Of a DNA stretch of 64,000 nucleotides, positions 28,415-38,545 are shown one piece after another; positions within the stretch are counted from its first letter, which is position 1; every line of letters begins with the position of its first letter. The notes below the pieces were generated by a model. It was given only the letters and a program-made list of their open reading frames with translations, did not search any database and was not told the origin of the DNA. Made by a program: the position numbers and the translations under genes. The stretch comes from Cherax quadricarinatus (Eukaryota; Arthropoda; Malacostraca; Decapoda; Parastacidae): assembly GCF_038502225.1 (NCBI RefSeq), contig NC_091300.1, positions 43,941,688 through 44,005,687 on the forward strand, given 5' to 3'.

Positions 28415-30469
28415 TGTTGTTGTTGTTAAAGATTCGCCGGTATTTTCCCGGCCCGGGCCCTTCCAAGTGGTGGCCCGGCACTGGCTCCCTGTCTAGGGAG
28501 TGTCTGAGACCTAAGTCTCCCATGGGAGGAGGCACAAGTACCCCCCTCATCTTGTAAGGTACAAACTCGGGCTCTGGCACCAACCATGCCCTAGAAGGGC
28601 AATGCATGGTGTCGATCGTGCTAGCGCTGTGCTCTCCTGTGTGGAGTGTCGTGTGTTGGTGTTCATTTTCATTCATGTTGATTCGCAGGTCCTTCTGGCC
28701 CAGGTCTTCTCCAGATGGTGACCCGGCAGTGGCCACCCGGGTGGGGGGTGACGATAATCATCTTTCTTCTTTCTTGGCCCTCCGGTTGGAGGATGTCGTC
28801 TTCTTCTATCTTGCGCAGAGGCAGCAGTTACAGGGTTGATTGGAGCCACACCCCAGCTTTAGCGGACAGCAAAGTGCTGGGTGAATGGTCATGGATAGTC
28901 GTGCTAGACGAGGGTACCGTCTTCAAGGTCCCTATTCTGAAGCATCCTGAATTTCCTCTTTGAGGTGTACTTGACTTCCACAAGGTGTTGGGTGTTGGCA
29001 GTGAGTAGTCTGGTCATGTCTTCAGTGGTGTATGTAGCAGTTTGGTCGTAGGTATACTTGACTGTTCCGTCCTGGAGGTGATGATGGATTTCTGAAGACA
29101 GCATTGTGTTCTTATACTCCTTGGTTGTGTAGAAGTATACGCCCTTCAGATATCGGACCCGTTGTGGTGCAGCAGTGTCAGTGACAGTGGCACCGTGAGG
29201 TGCATCCGCAGTGTCTTGTGTTTTTGCTTTCTTGGCTGGTGGCTGAACTGGTGAAGGCGAGATTTCCGACTGGTCAGTTGCTCTAGCAGTGGATGAAAGC
29301 GGTAGTGGACTCTCATTGGTGGGTTTTGCCGACGTCTCAGAGGTCTCTGATTGGTCCATCTCTGTGTCTAGTGGAGGTTGTGACAGCGGTGGAGCAGCGG
29401 TGATGCTGGTAATATTTGCAGTAGATTTTAGGATCTCAGTAGAAGGTGGTGATGCAGGGAATGTGAGGCCAGGCATATTATTTAGTTTGAAAAGTTCATT
29501 GATGGTGGTGTTGAAGGAACCAGGCTCAGCTGCATTCTGTACATGAGCATACATAATGCAACAAAGAATCTTGGTGGAGTCGGCAGTAGGTGCTGGCAGG
29601 GAAGTGGTGGGAGCAGCTTGCGTGGCATGTAGTATCTTGGTAGTGTCTGCTTGAAGCTTGGCGATAGCAGAATATGTGGTTGCTTGTGGGTTGGGTTTCT
29701 TTTGTTGTTGTTGTTGTTTCTTGAGTATGTCTCTTCTGGTAGGGCACCTGGCAGCAAGAGTATGGTGGTCATTCTTGCAGTTCAAGCATTTAGGTGGTGA
29801 AGCAGTAGTGCAATTCTTGAAGTCATGACCCTCACGGCCACAGTTGGAGCAGAACTTCTTGTCCTTGGTAGGACAATCATTTGTGGTGTGTAAGTATGAG
29901 TAACAATTATAGCACTGTGAGATATGTTGGAATTTCTCTGCTTCGATGAAGGCTGGGTTGATGTGGAAGTAGTGAATAGCCAGGCCCTCAGCGAGAGCTC
30001 TGGCTGCCATGTTGACGTCACTGAAGGTGACCTTCAGCATGGATGAAGCATTGGGTATTTTAGTAATGAAGTCCACCTTGGCCCAAGGGTTCTTTGCTTC
30101 GATAGATGACTTGATTTCTTCAGTGGCCTGTACAGTGATAAGGTTGTCGAGTCGCTTGAGGAACACAGTTCTCCTGGCCCTCAGTGCTGGGGAAGTCAAG
30201 ACAAGAAATCCCTGGTCTCGTAGAGTGGTAGTAGCAGTGGTGGTAAGTAGTTTCTCAGCCTCTGTGTCGTCTGTACAGACGACAACAAAGGCCTCTTTGA
30301 GCGATAAAATCGCATTACATTTGACTTGCAGCCTGCCGCTAACGACAGCTGCAAGTGCTAGTTTGGACGACTCATTGGTTGTGCCACTCGCTGGTTTGAT
30401 CTTTACTCTGTTAGAGTAATGCATCGTGAGTAAGCAGTGCTCTGGTGTAGAATGAACTGTACGTTCCTT
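28415..30469 (-). mobile_element. LINE-D: ORF1-only retrotransposon with target-site duplication
   Basis: Bounded by the exact 15-bp direct repeat CCTCTGTATCTGTAT (28400-28414 and 30470-30484). On the minus strand it has a 45-nt leader, one 506-codon gag-like ORF (30424-28904), a 3' UTR of about 490 nt with a G/C-rich module (GGCCCGGGCC near 28450) and a 3' end of TTTAACAACAACAACA. There is no RT or endonuclease coding sequence anywhere inside. This looks like a complete non-autonomous unit, comparable in concept to mammalian HAL1 (ORF1-only L1 relatives). Confidence 0.8.
28904..30424 (-). CDS. LINE-D ORF1: gag-like protein with three zinc knuckles (506 aa)
   Basis: Uninterrupted ORF. Residues 80-112 (LRARRTVFLKRLDNL) align by eye with LINE-E ORF1. 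Three knuckles occur at 171-184 (CX2CX4HX4C), 192-205 (CX2CX4HX4C) and 213-227. Then comes a Gln/Lys stretch, a Pro/Thr/Ser-rich linker and a C-terminal block (GVYFYTTKEYKNTML ... VEVKYTSKRKFRML) with no counterpart I can see in LINE-E. It probably binds RNA and packages the element's transcript. The stop is followed by 3' UTR with no ORF2. Three intact knuckles in an open frame suggest recent movement or selection. Confidence 0.85.
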   Translation of the reverse strand: MHYSNRVKIKPASGTTNESSKLALAAVVSGRLQVKCNAILSLKEAFVVVCTDDTEAEKLLTTTATTTLRDQGFLVLTSPALRARRTVFLKRLDNLITVQATEEIKSSIEAKNPWAKVDFITKIPNASSMLKVTFSDVNMAARALAEGLAIHYFHINPAFIEAEKFQHISQCYNCYSYLHTTNDCPTKDKKFCSNCGREGHDFKNCTTASPPKCLNCKNDHHTLAARCPTRRDILKKQQQQQKKPNPQATTYSAIAKLQADTTKILHATQAAPTTSLPAPTADSTKILCCIMYAHVQNAAEPGSFNTTINELFKLNNMPGLTFPASPPSTEILKSTANITSITAAPPLSQPPLDTEMDQSETSETSAKPTNESPLPLSSTARATDQSEISPSPVQPPAKKAKTQDTADAPHGATVTDTAAPQRVRYLKGVYFYTTKEYKNTMLSSEIHHHLQDGTVKYTYDQTATYTTEDMTRLLTANTQHLVEVKYTSKRKFRMLQNRDLEDGTLV

Positions 30470-30484
30470 CCTCTGTATCTGTAT

Positions 30485-31045
30485 CCTTCAGGCCCCTCTT
30501 ATATTACTCTCGTTTTCTATTTTGAATTTTTATTCACAAAAAATAGATGATTTACCGTTATGCAGACTACTGTATTATTGTAATAATTGTATAAATAATG
30601 TCAACCCATTCGTGACTGCGTATTAGAATTGGACATCTTGAACATCGGCAAAAATCGAACATTTCTGCTAATTTGAGCTCAATTTCAAGGTATTTTCCAT
30701 AGTGAAACCAATCAAAATTATCTGTATTTCTGTAATATGTCTTCCATTCTGTCAAACGAGACCAAGAAAACGAGAATACAAACATAAATACTATACGAAA
30801 ATACATCTCAAATTCGGTGTTTGAATTCAAAAACACGGTCGGAGTTTTTTTTTTCCTCATTATGTAATGTGTGCTGCAGGATTTTTTTTATACTGCACAC
30901 ACTGACCACACAGACCCATTCTCTCACATGTGGGCCTACCAGCTTTCTCCTGCTTGATTTGAAGCCGCTAGAATTTTTGAGTATAAATTCGTCAAAAAAC
31001 ACTGGCTCGTAAGACTTACATATACGACCAAAACAGTCAAAGGGC
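30485..31045. repeat. Unclassified A/T-rich dispersed repeat
   Basis: A/T-rich block ending in ACGACCAAAACAGTCAAAGGG at about 31024-31044. It includes a run near 30847 and a segment TCTCACATGTGGGCC. It resembles a common decapod MITE-like repeat from memory. Terminal inverted repeats cannot be confirmed in this copy. No ORF. Confidence 0.35.
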
Positions 31046-31592
31046 TAGAGAATGCGATGTATTGTCAAGTAAAGTAACTTAATGATAAAAACATTATCCT
31101 TAATCATCAATCAGGTTTCAGGAGATCTTATTCGGCCAGCACTTTCCTAATTAATCTGAGACTCCAAATATCGTTAGGGAATCTCATAGGTATGGTGATC
31201 TTAGACTTGCAAAATGCATTTGATAAGGTTAACCATAACATATTTTGTAAAAAACTACAATTATCAGCATAGGCTCTGTAGACTGGTTTAAGTTCTACCT
31301 GAGTAGCAAGGAACAAATTATCAAGATCAACAACACAGAATCAGAATCCCTGCCGATAGCATTTGGAGTTCCCCAAGGTAGTATTCTGGGCCTTTATTAT
31401 TTTTATTTCATATGACATGCCCGTCAGTGTCAAGTATATGCAGTAGACAATGCCAGCTAGACTCAGGTTAAGACCCACAAGATATAGCTCATGTACTATC
31501 ATTAGAACTAGAGTCCCACAGCAAATGGTTAGTAGACAACAAACTGTCATTACACCTTGAAAAGGGCAAAGTCACACTGTCTCTTTATTGTA
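31046..31592 (+). pseudogene. LINE-F reverse transcriptase fragment
   Basis: Decayed RT core: NHQSGFRRSYS, then VILDLQNAFDKVNHNIF, then FGVPQGSILG, in changing frames with stops. The segment matches in order the part of LINE-F that follows the 52440-53270 piece. The catalytic Y/FADD appears damaged (YAVDN). The copy is 5'-truncated at about 31046 and is followed by a LINE-B tail. Confidence 0.7.
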
Positions 31593-32058
31593 AATAAGAA
31601 CATAAGAAAGAAGGAACACTGCAACAGGCCTACTGACCCATGCGAAGCAGGTCCATGCCACCCCTCCGGCCTAGAACAATGACCACCTAGTCAGGTCACC
31701 ACCATTTAACGAAGGAGCACGGTACCAGACCTGGTAGCACAAACTAGTCAGGTCCAACTCACACCCATCCACACCTACTCATGTATTTATCCAACCTATT
31801 TTTAAAGCTGCACAACGTCTTAGCTTCTATGACGGTACTCGGGAGTTTGTTCCACTCATCCACAACTCTATTACCAAACCAGTGCTTTCCTATATCCTTC
31901 CTGAATCTGAACTTTTCCAACTTGAAACCATTGCTGCGAGTCCTGTCTTGGCTGGATATTTTCAGCACGCTATTTACATCCCCTTTATTTATTCCTGTTT
32001 TCCATTTATACACCTCAGTCATATCCCCCCTAATTCTACGCCTTTCTAGAGAGTGCAG
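31593..32058 (-). pseudogene. LINE-B 3' fragment
   Basis: 5'-truncated copy comprising the last 95 or so codons of ORF2 (HSLERRRIRGDMTEVYKWK to YMSRCGWV), the 3' UTR and the TTCTTATG-type 3' end at 31593-31605. The apparent frame continues upstream to 32202 through unrelated sequence. Non-functional. Confidence 0.85.
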
Positions 32059-32500
32059 ATTCACACAGATGAGTTGCATCACTGCTTTAAGCTTATAATA
32101 CTGTAACTTACTGCTAGGCTTTAAATAAAAAGATATTATATGGACCCCCAGAGGAAATAGGTCATCTTGACTTTTTTGGATCATCCTAGGTAATTTTCTC
32201 ACATGTTAAACTATGTATAATAACTTTAGTTATGTATATGTATCTAAATAAATTCACTGTTGAGTCAGTTGCCGTGTTGAGAAATACTGCTCGGTAGGAG
32301 TGCTAAAATTGACGTATATTTAAGCCATTTTTAGAATTTTCATTATTCCATAATTAAACGTTTTGCAAAAATAACAAAAACGGTGACCTCCTCGCTGACA
32401 ACCCCACCTTTGATACAGACTCCCTATCTGACTTTTTGCTAATGGCAGCTTTATTAGACAGACTCTGATTATACTTAGCTCTGTGAAGACCTGTTTGTGT
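32059..32500. other. Spacer before LINE-A; may hold its 5' UTR
   Basis: No ORF. The right-hand part, directly before the LINE-A ORF1 ATG, may be the element's 5' UTR and promoter, but no second copy of this region exists in the window to fix the boundary. Confidence 0.4.
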
Positions 32501-32523
32501 GCTCTCTGTGAATCTGAACCAGG

Positions 32524-33489
32524 ATGCCCTCTCTTGAGCAGCTTTGCCAGCAGCTGAGAGAAGAACTCAGAGTTGCTAAACTGGAGATACGGCGATTAAC
32601 GGAGGAGAACAAGAGGATTCGTAGTAATCCTCCTGTTGTGAGTCCCCAGGTTAAGAGGGGAGCTTGGTCAGTGGTCGGGCAACATGGAACCAAGCTGAAG
32701 ATTAAGAAAACGGTTGGAGAGGCAGAAACAACGAGAAACCAGAAGACTGCCGTGGAAACTTCCAACTCATTCTCGGTGCTACCTGACGAATGTGAGTGTT
32801 CTACTGGGAATGCCACAACGAGCACCAAGGAAGCATTGGCAGACGTGAGTGAGACATCCCTAGAAACCCCAACGAAGACCATCGAGAACGTCATGACGAA
32901 TTCTACAAGTGGTGTAATGCTACCTGGCGAATTTGAGTCGACTACTCGGAGCATCACTACGGACGACGCCAAGGAAGGTAAAAACATTGTTGTTGTTGGG
33001 GATAGTCAGATTAGGTACATGGATAGGGCATTCTGTTTGAAGGATAGGAGTAGGAGGCAGAGAGTGTGTTTTCCTGGGGCTGGGATGAAGGATATTGTTA
33101 GCCGTCTGGATGACATCATGAGAGGTAATGGGAGCAATCCTATTATCTGTCTCAGTGCTGGAGGCAACGATGTTGGCAGACGTAGGAGTGAGGACCTGAT
33201 TAGCAGGTATAGGTCAGCAATAGAGATAATTAGGAAGAAGGGTGGGAAACCTGTCATATGTGGCATTTTGCCAAGGAGAGGAGTTGGAAATGAATGGTTG
33301 TCCAGAGCAATTGGTGTCAATTGCTGGCTGGACAAATACTGTAAGGAAAATGCGGTAACATTCATTGACAACTGGGACCTCTTCTATGGCAGAAATGACA
33401 TGTATGCCAGGGATGGGGTTCACTTGTCTAGGTGTGGGGTGGGAGCACTGGCCAACGCAGTGGAGGGAGCTGTTAGGTCTTTAAACTAG
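32524..33489 (+). CDS. LINE-A ORF1: coiled coil plus SGNH-esterase domain (321 aa)
   Basis: The N terminus (residues 4-35, LEQLCQQLREELRVAKLEIR) is a leucine-rich coiled coil, likely for oligomerisation. Residues 36-150 are a low-complexity Thr/Glu linker. Residues 153-321 are an SGNH-hydrolase-like domain: VVVGDSQIRY (Ser161), the Gly block FPGAGMKD, SAGGNDVG (Asn215) and the C-terminal RDGVHLS (Asp297, His300). Esterase-type ORF1 proteins are established for CR1-like LINEs; their role in transposition is unsettled. The start is the first ATG after several upstream stops. The stop TAG lies 14 nt before ORF2. Confidence 0.9.
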   Translation: MPSLEQLCQQLREELRVAKLEIRRLTEENKRIRSNPPVVSPQVKRGAWSVVGQHGTKLKIKKTVGEAETTRNQKTAVETSNSFSVLPDECECSTGNATTSTKEALADVSETSLETPTKTIENVMTNSTSGVMLPGEFESTTRSITTDDAKEGKNIVVVGDSQIRYMDRAFCLKDRSRRQRVCFPGAGMKDIVSRLDDIMRGNGSNPIICLSAGGNDVGRRRSEDLISRYRSAIEIIRKKGGKPVICGILPRRGVGNEWLSRAIGVNCWLDKYCKENAVTFIDNWDLFYGRNDMYARDGVHLSRCGVGALANAVEGAVRSLN

Positions 33490-33503
33490 GAATAGTTAGT
33501 GGT

Positions 33504-36440
33504 ATGGGTTTCTGCGGGAAAACTGTGAAGTCTCGGGGTAGTAATATGAGTACTAGGAGAACTAGTAATAGGCAAAATGAGGTGGATATCGGAAGGCCAG
33601 TGGCACTAATTGACAAGGACAGTAATAGGTTTAGTGGAATAACAGAAAGGAGCAGGAATGATAAAGAGAAAGGAGGGTCCTTAAGTATATATTACACAAA
33701 TAGTCGCAGTGCTAGGAATAAGATGGACGAGTTGAGACTAGTTGCTAGTGCAGGTAACATAGATGTATTTGCCTTAACTGAGACGTGGTTTAATTCAAAA
33801 AGTCGGGACATGCCTGCAGAATGTCACATTCAGGGTTTCAAATTGTTCCAAGTAGATAGAAGTATCGGGAAGGGGGGTGGGGTGGCATTGTATGTCCGAG
33901 ATCGCTTGAACTGTTGCATTAAAACGGGTATTAAGTCTGAAGTAACACATACAGAGTCTGTTTGGATAGAATTTTCAGAGGGGCATGAAAAATTAACTTT
34001 AGGTGTGATATACCGTCCCCCAAATTTAGATAGGGACCAGGGAAGACTACTATGGGAGGAAATTGTTAGGGCCACAAGGCACGATAATGTAGTAATTCTA
34101 GGAGACTTTAACTTTAGTCATATTGATTGGAATTTCTTGACTGGGAATTTAGAATCATACGACTTCTTAGAAGTAGTTCAGGATTGTTTTCTGAAGCAGT
34201 TTGTGACAGAACCTACAAGGGGTAATAACCTGCTTGACTTAGTTCTGGCAAACAATGAATCCCTTGTTAATAATTTAGAAGTTTCAGAAGAACTGGGTGC
34301 TAGCGACCACAAATCAATTACATTTAGAATTGAATGGAAGTATGATAGTAGGGATAACTCAGTAACAGTCCCAGATTTTCGCTTAGCAGATTACGATGGG
34401 CTTAGAGAACACTTATCATCTGTTGACTGGGGTAACGAAGAGAGCTATCAATATGACAGTTTTCTGAACACAATACATGCTGCTCAAAGAACATTTATCC
34501 CTTATAAAGAAATTAGATCAAATAGAAATGACCCAAAATGGATGAATAATAGGCTGAAATATCTACTAGGGCATAAGAAAGGAATTTATAGGCGTATCAA
34601 AAGAGGCGAGGGTCATCTTATGAATCAGTATATTGACATTAAGAGGGACATTAAAAAGGGGATAAGAAAAGCTAAAAGGGACTATGAAATTAAAGTTGCT
34701 AGGGATTCTAAAACTAACCCAAAAAGTTTTTTCCAGGTATATAGAACAAAAGTCAGAGATAAGATAGGTCCCCTTAAAAATAACTATGGGCATCTTACTG
34801 ACAAAGAGAATGAAATGTGCTCGATTTTAAATAATTATTTTCTCTCGGTTTTTACACAGGAAGACACTAGTAGTGTTCCGGTAATTAATTTTTATAGTGG
34901 GCCAGAAGAAGATAAATTATGTAACATCATAGTCACTAGTGAAATGGTTGTGAAGCAGATAGACCGACTGAAGCAAAATAAGTCACCGGGTCCTGATGAG
35001 GTTTTTTCAAGGGTTCTAAAGGAATGCAAAATGGAAGTCTGTGAACCATTAACTAATATTTTTAATTTATCTCTTCAAACAGGTGTAGTGTCTGATATGT
35101 GGAAGATGGCTAATGTAATTCCTATTTTTAAAACAGGGGACAAGTCGTTACCGTCAAATTACCGCCCAATAAGCCTGACCTCAATTGTAGGCAAATTACT
35201 AGAGTCAATTATAGCTCAAATTATAAGAAGCCATCTCGATAAGCATAGCTTGATTAATGATACTCAGCATGGATTCACAAGAGGCCGGTCTTGTCTAACT
35301 AATTTATTAGCTTTTTTCAGTAAAGCTTTTGAGGCTGTTGACCACGATAAAGAATTTGATATTATTTACTTAGATTTTAGTAAGGCATTTGAGAGAGTTC
35401 CACACCAAAGACTGTTGAAGAAAGTAGCAGCTCATGGCATTGGGGGAAGAGTGCTCTCGTGGATCGAATCATGGCTCACAGACAGGAAGCAGAGAGTGTC
35501 CATAAATGGGGTTAAATCCGAGTGGGGATCAGTAACAAGTGGCGTTCCACAGGGATCAGTCTTGGGCCCGTTGTTGTTTATAATATATATCAATGATCTT
35601 GATGAAGGAATTACTAGTGATATGAGCAAATTCGCCGATGACACGAAGATAGGTAGGATAATTGATTCAAACGTAGATGTTAGGGAACTTCAGGAGGATT
35701 TAGACAAACTCTACTCTTGGTCAGAAAAGTGGCAGATGCAGTTCAATGTAGATAAATGCAAGGGTCTGAAGCTCGGAAGTGTCCATAACCATAGCACTTA
35801 TAAGTTAAATAATGTAGAACTTAGCCATACAGATTGCGAAAAGGACTTGGGGGTTATGGTAAGCAGCAACCTTAAACCAAGACAGCAATGCCTAAGCGTA
35901 CGTAATAAGGCAAATAGATTACTGGGATTTATATCAAGAAGTGTAAGCAACAGAAGTCCAGAGGTCATACTGCAGCTTTATACATCATTAGTAAGGCCTC
36001 ACCTAGATTATGCAGCTCAATTCTGGTCTCCATATTACAGAATGGACATAAATTCGTTAGAAAACATTCAGCGTAGGATGACTAAATTAATACATAGCAT
36101 TAGAAATCTTCCTTATGAAGAAAGATTGAAGACGCTTAAGTTACATTCACTTGTTAGACGAAGAATGAGGGGAGACCTGATCGAAGTGTATAAGTGGAAG
36201 ATAGGTATTAATAAAGGGGATATTAACAAGGTCTTGAGGATATCTCTCCAAGAGAGAACCCGCAGTAATGGATTTAAATTAGATAAGTTTAGATTTAGAA
36301 AGGACATAGGAAAGTATTGGTTTGGAAATAGGGTAGTTGATGAGTGGAACAGTCTACCTAGTTGGGTTATTGAGGCTAGGACTTTGGGTAGTTTCAAATT
36401 TAGGTTGGATAAGTACATGAGTGGGAGGGGTTGGATTTGA
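33504..36440 (+). CDS. LINE-A ORF2: endonuclease-reverse transcriptase (978 aa)
   Basis: Intact. The endonuclease spans residues about 60-280: Glu93 in LTETW, GDFN at 200-203, SDH at 267-269. The RT has NYRPISLTSIVGK (about 552), [25 protein letters not shown] (about 680) and KFADDTK (about 708). The CR1-type C terminus has RRRMRGDLIEVYKWK and ends GRGWI. It is highly similar to the 979-aa ORF at 10971-13910 (for example the same GHKKGIYRRIKRGEGHL). It would act in the nucleus by target-primed reverse transcription. Confidence 0.93.
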   Translation: MGFCGKTVKSRGSNMSTRRTSNRQNEVDIGRPVALIDKDSNRFSGITERSRNDKEKGGSLSIYYTNSRSARNKMDELRLVASAGNIDVFALTETWFNSKSRDMPAECHIQGFKLFQVDRSIGKGGGVALYVRDRLNCCIKTGIKSEVTHTESVWIEFSEGHEKLTLGVIYRPPNLDRDQGRLLWEEIVRATRHDNVVILGDFNFSHIDWNFLTGNLESYDFLEVVQDCFLKQFVTEPTRGNNLLDLVLANNESLVNNLEVSEELGASDHKSITFRIEWKYDSRDNSVTVPDFRLADYDGLREHLSSVDWGNEESYQYDSFLNTIHAAQRTFIPYKEIRSNRNDPKWMNNRLKYLLGHKKGIYRRIKRGEGHLMNQYIDIKRDIKKGIRKAKRDYEIKVARDSKTNPKSFFQVYRTKVRDKIGPLKNNYGHLTDKENEMCSILNNYFLSVFTQEDTSSVPVINFYSGPEEDKLCNIIVTSEMVVKQIDRLKQNKSPGPDEVFSRVLKECKMEVCEPLTNIFNLSLQTGVVSDMWKMANVIPIFKTGDKSLPSNYRPISLTSIVGKLLESIIAQIIRSHLDKHSLINDTQHGFTRGRSCLTNLLAFFSKAFEAVDHDKEFDIIYLDFSKAFERVPHQRLLKKVAAHGIGGRVLSWIESWLTDRKQRVSINGVKSEWGSVTSGVPQGSVLGPLLFIIYINDLDEGITSDMSKFADDTKIGRIIDSNVDVRELQEDLDKLYSWSEKWQMQFNVDKCKGLKLGSVHNHSTYKLNNVELSHTDCEKDLGVMVSSNLKPRQQCLSVRNKANRLLGFISRSVSNRSPEVILQLYTSLVRPHLDYAAQFWSPYYRMDINSLENIQRRMTKLIHSIRNLPYEERLKTLKLHSLVRRRMRGDLIEVYKWKIGINKGDINKVLRISLQERTRSNGFKLDKFRFRKDIGKYWFGNRVVDEWNSLPSWVIEARTLGSFKFRLDKYMSGRGWI

Positions 36441-36592
36441 GTGGGACTTGCACATCAGAGCTTATTTCTTGGGTAGCATTGAAAATTGGGTTGGTCAAAT
36501 GTTTGTTAGTGGGATGAATTGTAAAGGACCTGCCTAGTATGGGCCAACAGGCCTGCTGCAGTGTTCCTCCTTTCTTATGTTCTTATGTTCTC

Positions 36593-36744
36593 GTCAGTAC
36601 TCCTCACCGCCCTTACTCTGCCTCTGACATTCCCCTTCACCCTCGCTACCCTGCAGCACTGTGTGAATCTTGTGGATTTAGAGCTTAGTTTTGGTTGTAA
36701 TAATAATAATAACAATAATAATAATAAACCGTAAGTAACATTTA
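36593..36744. other. Spacer with (AAT)n microsatellite
   Basis: Contains an AAT trinucleotide array with one AAC interruption at about 36699-36727. Nothing else is recognised. Confidence 0.6.
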
Positions 36745-36850
36745 AACGTAATGCAGATTACCAAAGTAAAGGACCTGCCTAGTATGGGCCAACAGGCCTG
36801 CTGCAGTGTTCCTCCTTTCTTATGTTCTTATGTTCTTATGTTAAAAAAAA
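36745..36850 (+). mobile_element. LINE-A 3' UTR fragment
   Basis: GTAAAGGACCTGCCTAGTAT through TTCTTATGTTCTTATG and a short A run, nearly identical to the end of the full LINE-A 200 bp upstream. It is too short to carry coding sequence. Confidence 0.8.
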
Positions 36851-36854
36851 AAAG

Positions 36855-37120
36855 AACGGAGGGCCCGGGTTCGATTCCCGGCGGGTGGAAATTCCGACAC
36901 GTTTCCTTACACCTATTGTCCTGTTCACCTAGCAGCAAATAGGTACCTGGGTGTTAGTCGACTGGTGTGGGTCGCATCCTGGGGGACAAGATTAAGGACC
37001 CCAATGGAAATAAGTTAGACAGTCCTCGATGACGCACTGACTTTCTTGGGTTATCCTGGGTGGCTAACCCTCCGGGGTTAAAAATCCGAACGAAATCTTA
37101 TCTTATCTTATCTTATGTAG
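36855..37120 (+). mobile_element. tRNA-derived SINE (core family), 5'-truncated
   Basis: Begins with a B box (GGGTTCGATTCCCG) without the A box. It continues with the core GTTAGTCGACTGGTGTGGG and GCATCCTGGGGGACAAG, then CTGGGTGGCTAACC. It ends in a pentamer tail (TCTTA)n at about 37096-37117. Confidence 0.7.
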
Positions 37121-37406
37121 ATCCCCCGTGGTGAGGCGAAGTACTGGAGTGTACTTAAATATTCCATGCTTTCTGGACCATATTATAACGAAGAGAACTG
37201 AGAAAGTCTACTGAAATGTCAGGGATAACTCTACAAAACACTCCTCTCATAGATACCGTCACTTCATCTCAAAAAAGAAAATTGTAAATTTATACCCAGA
37301 TAATACGCTTTAATGTAAAACCTGCGATATCTCGAAAAAAATAATAGCTATTCACTTTAATTGAACTATTATTAATGAATCAGTCTTAATTTTCATACAC
37401 ACACAC
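37121..37406. other. No recognised feature
   Basis: A/T-rich spacer without ORF. A short (CA)n lies at about 37397-37408, next to the LINE-H start. Confidence 0.4.
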
Positions 37407-38200
37407 ACTTTGCCAAATGCAAAGTCATGAAGATAGGGGAAGGGCACAGAAGACCACAGACAGAGTATAGGCTAGGTGGCCAAAGACTGCAAACCTCACT
37501 CAAGGAGAAAGATCTTGGGGTGAGTATAACACCGAGCATGTCTCCGGAAGCACACATCAATCAGATAACTGCTGCAGCATATGGGCACCTGGCAAACCTG
37601 AGAACAGCATTTCGATACCTTAGTAAGGAATCGTTCAAGACACTGTACACCGTGTATGTCAGGCCCATACTGGAGTATGCAGCACCTGTTTGGAACCCGC
37701 ACTTGATAAAGCACGTCAAGAAACTAGAGAAAGTACAAAGGTTTGCGACAAGGTTAGTTCCAGAGCTAAGGGGAATGTCCTATGAAGAAAGATTAAGGGA
37801 AATCGGCCTGACGACACTGGAGGACAGGAGGGTCAGGGGAGACATGATAACGACATATAAAATACTGCGTGGAATAGACAAGGTGGACAAAGACAGGATG
37901 TTCCAGGGAGGGGACACAGAAACAAGAGGCCACAATTGGAAGTTGAAGACACAAATGAGTCAGAGAGATATTAGGAAGTATTTCTTCAGTCACAGAGTTG
38001 TCAGGCAGTGGAATAGCCTAGAAAATGATGTAGTGGAGGCAGGAACCATACACAGTTTTAAGACGAGGTTTGATAAAGCTCATGGAGCGGGGAGAGAGAG
38101 GGCCCAGTAGCAACCGGTGAAGAGGCGGGGCCAGGAGCTAGGACTCGACCCCTGCAACCACAAATAGGTGAGTACAAATAGGTGAGTACACACACACACA
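37407..38200 (+). pseudogene. LINE-H (CR1-like) 3' part with open C-terminal frame
   Basis: 5'-truncated after the RT palm: starts in CCAAATGCAAAGTCATGAAG and is open at 37427-38110 (227 codons). It carries LKEKDLGVSITP, VRPILEYAAPVWNP and DRRVRGDMITTYKILRG, the CR1-type C-terminal signature. The catalytic RT domain and endonuclease are absent. The 3' UTR (GGCGGGGCCAGGAGC, GACCCCTGCAACCAC) ends in AGGTGAGTAC, present twice, and runs into (AC)n. Other LINE-H copies lie at 56960-58215 and 58975-61273. Confidence 0.85.
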
Positions 38201-38261
38201 CATGTACACGCACACGCACACGCGCACACACACACAAAAAAAAAGATAAATGAATAAATAA

Positions 38262-38545
38262 CATGGACACCAGGGTAGGGTAGGTACCTGAGCCAGAGCT
38301 TTCAGTTCACAGGACTGTCATTCCCATTAGCCTCTTTGGGGCGGGGATGGCAGACCAGAGAGGCCTAACTTCTCCCTACGAGCCCCGTGAGGGCGGGGAA
38401 TGTGGCTAGGCCTGGGGACAGTTGATCCCAACGATGAGGGGGTACTAGTGCCTCCCCCCATGGGAGACTTTGGACTCAGTCACTCCCAGGACAGGGAGCC
38501 AAGGCCGGGCCACCACTTGGAAAAGGCCCGGGCCGGAAGAATACA
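38262..38545 (+). mobile_element. Fragment sharing the LINE-D 3' UTR module
   Basis: Positions about 38425-38540 (CATGGGAGACTTTGGACTC, CCACTTGGAAAAGGCCCGGG) match, in the same sense, the minus-strand 3' UTR of LINE-D at about 28560-28440. The upstream part (38262-38420) is not found in LINE-D. This is probably the 3' end of a related element. Confidence 0.6.

Larger units (their letters stand above)
32501..36592 (+). mobile_element. LINE-A, CR1-like retrotransposon, both ORFs intact
   Basis: Two-ORF element on the plus strand: ORF1 32524-33489, a 14-nt spacer, ORF2 33504-36440, then a 3' UTR of about 150 nt ending in CTTTCTTATGTTCTTATG. Both frames are complete. The left boundary is a minimum. 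Other LINE-A pieces: 10614-14060, 36745-36842 (3' UTR only), 51911-52355 and 61274-64000. Confidence 0.9.

Noticed and set aside
28296..28740. A 146-codon minus-strand frame after LINE-D ORF1 as a second gene
   Set aside because: It has no domain and crosses the LINE-D end and its target duplication into host sequence.
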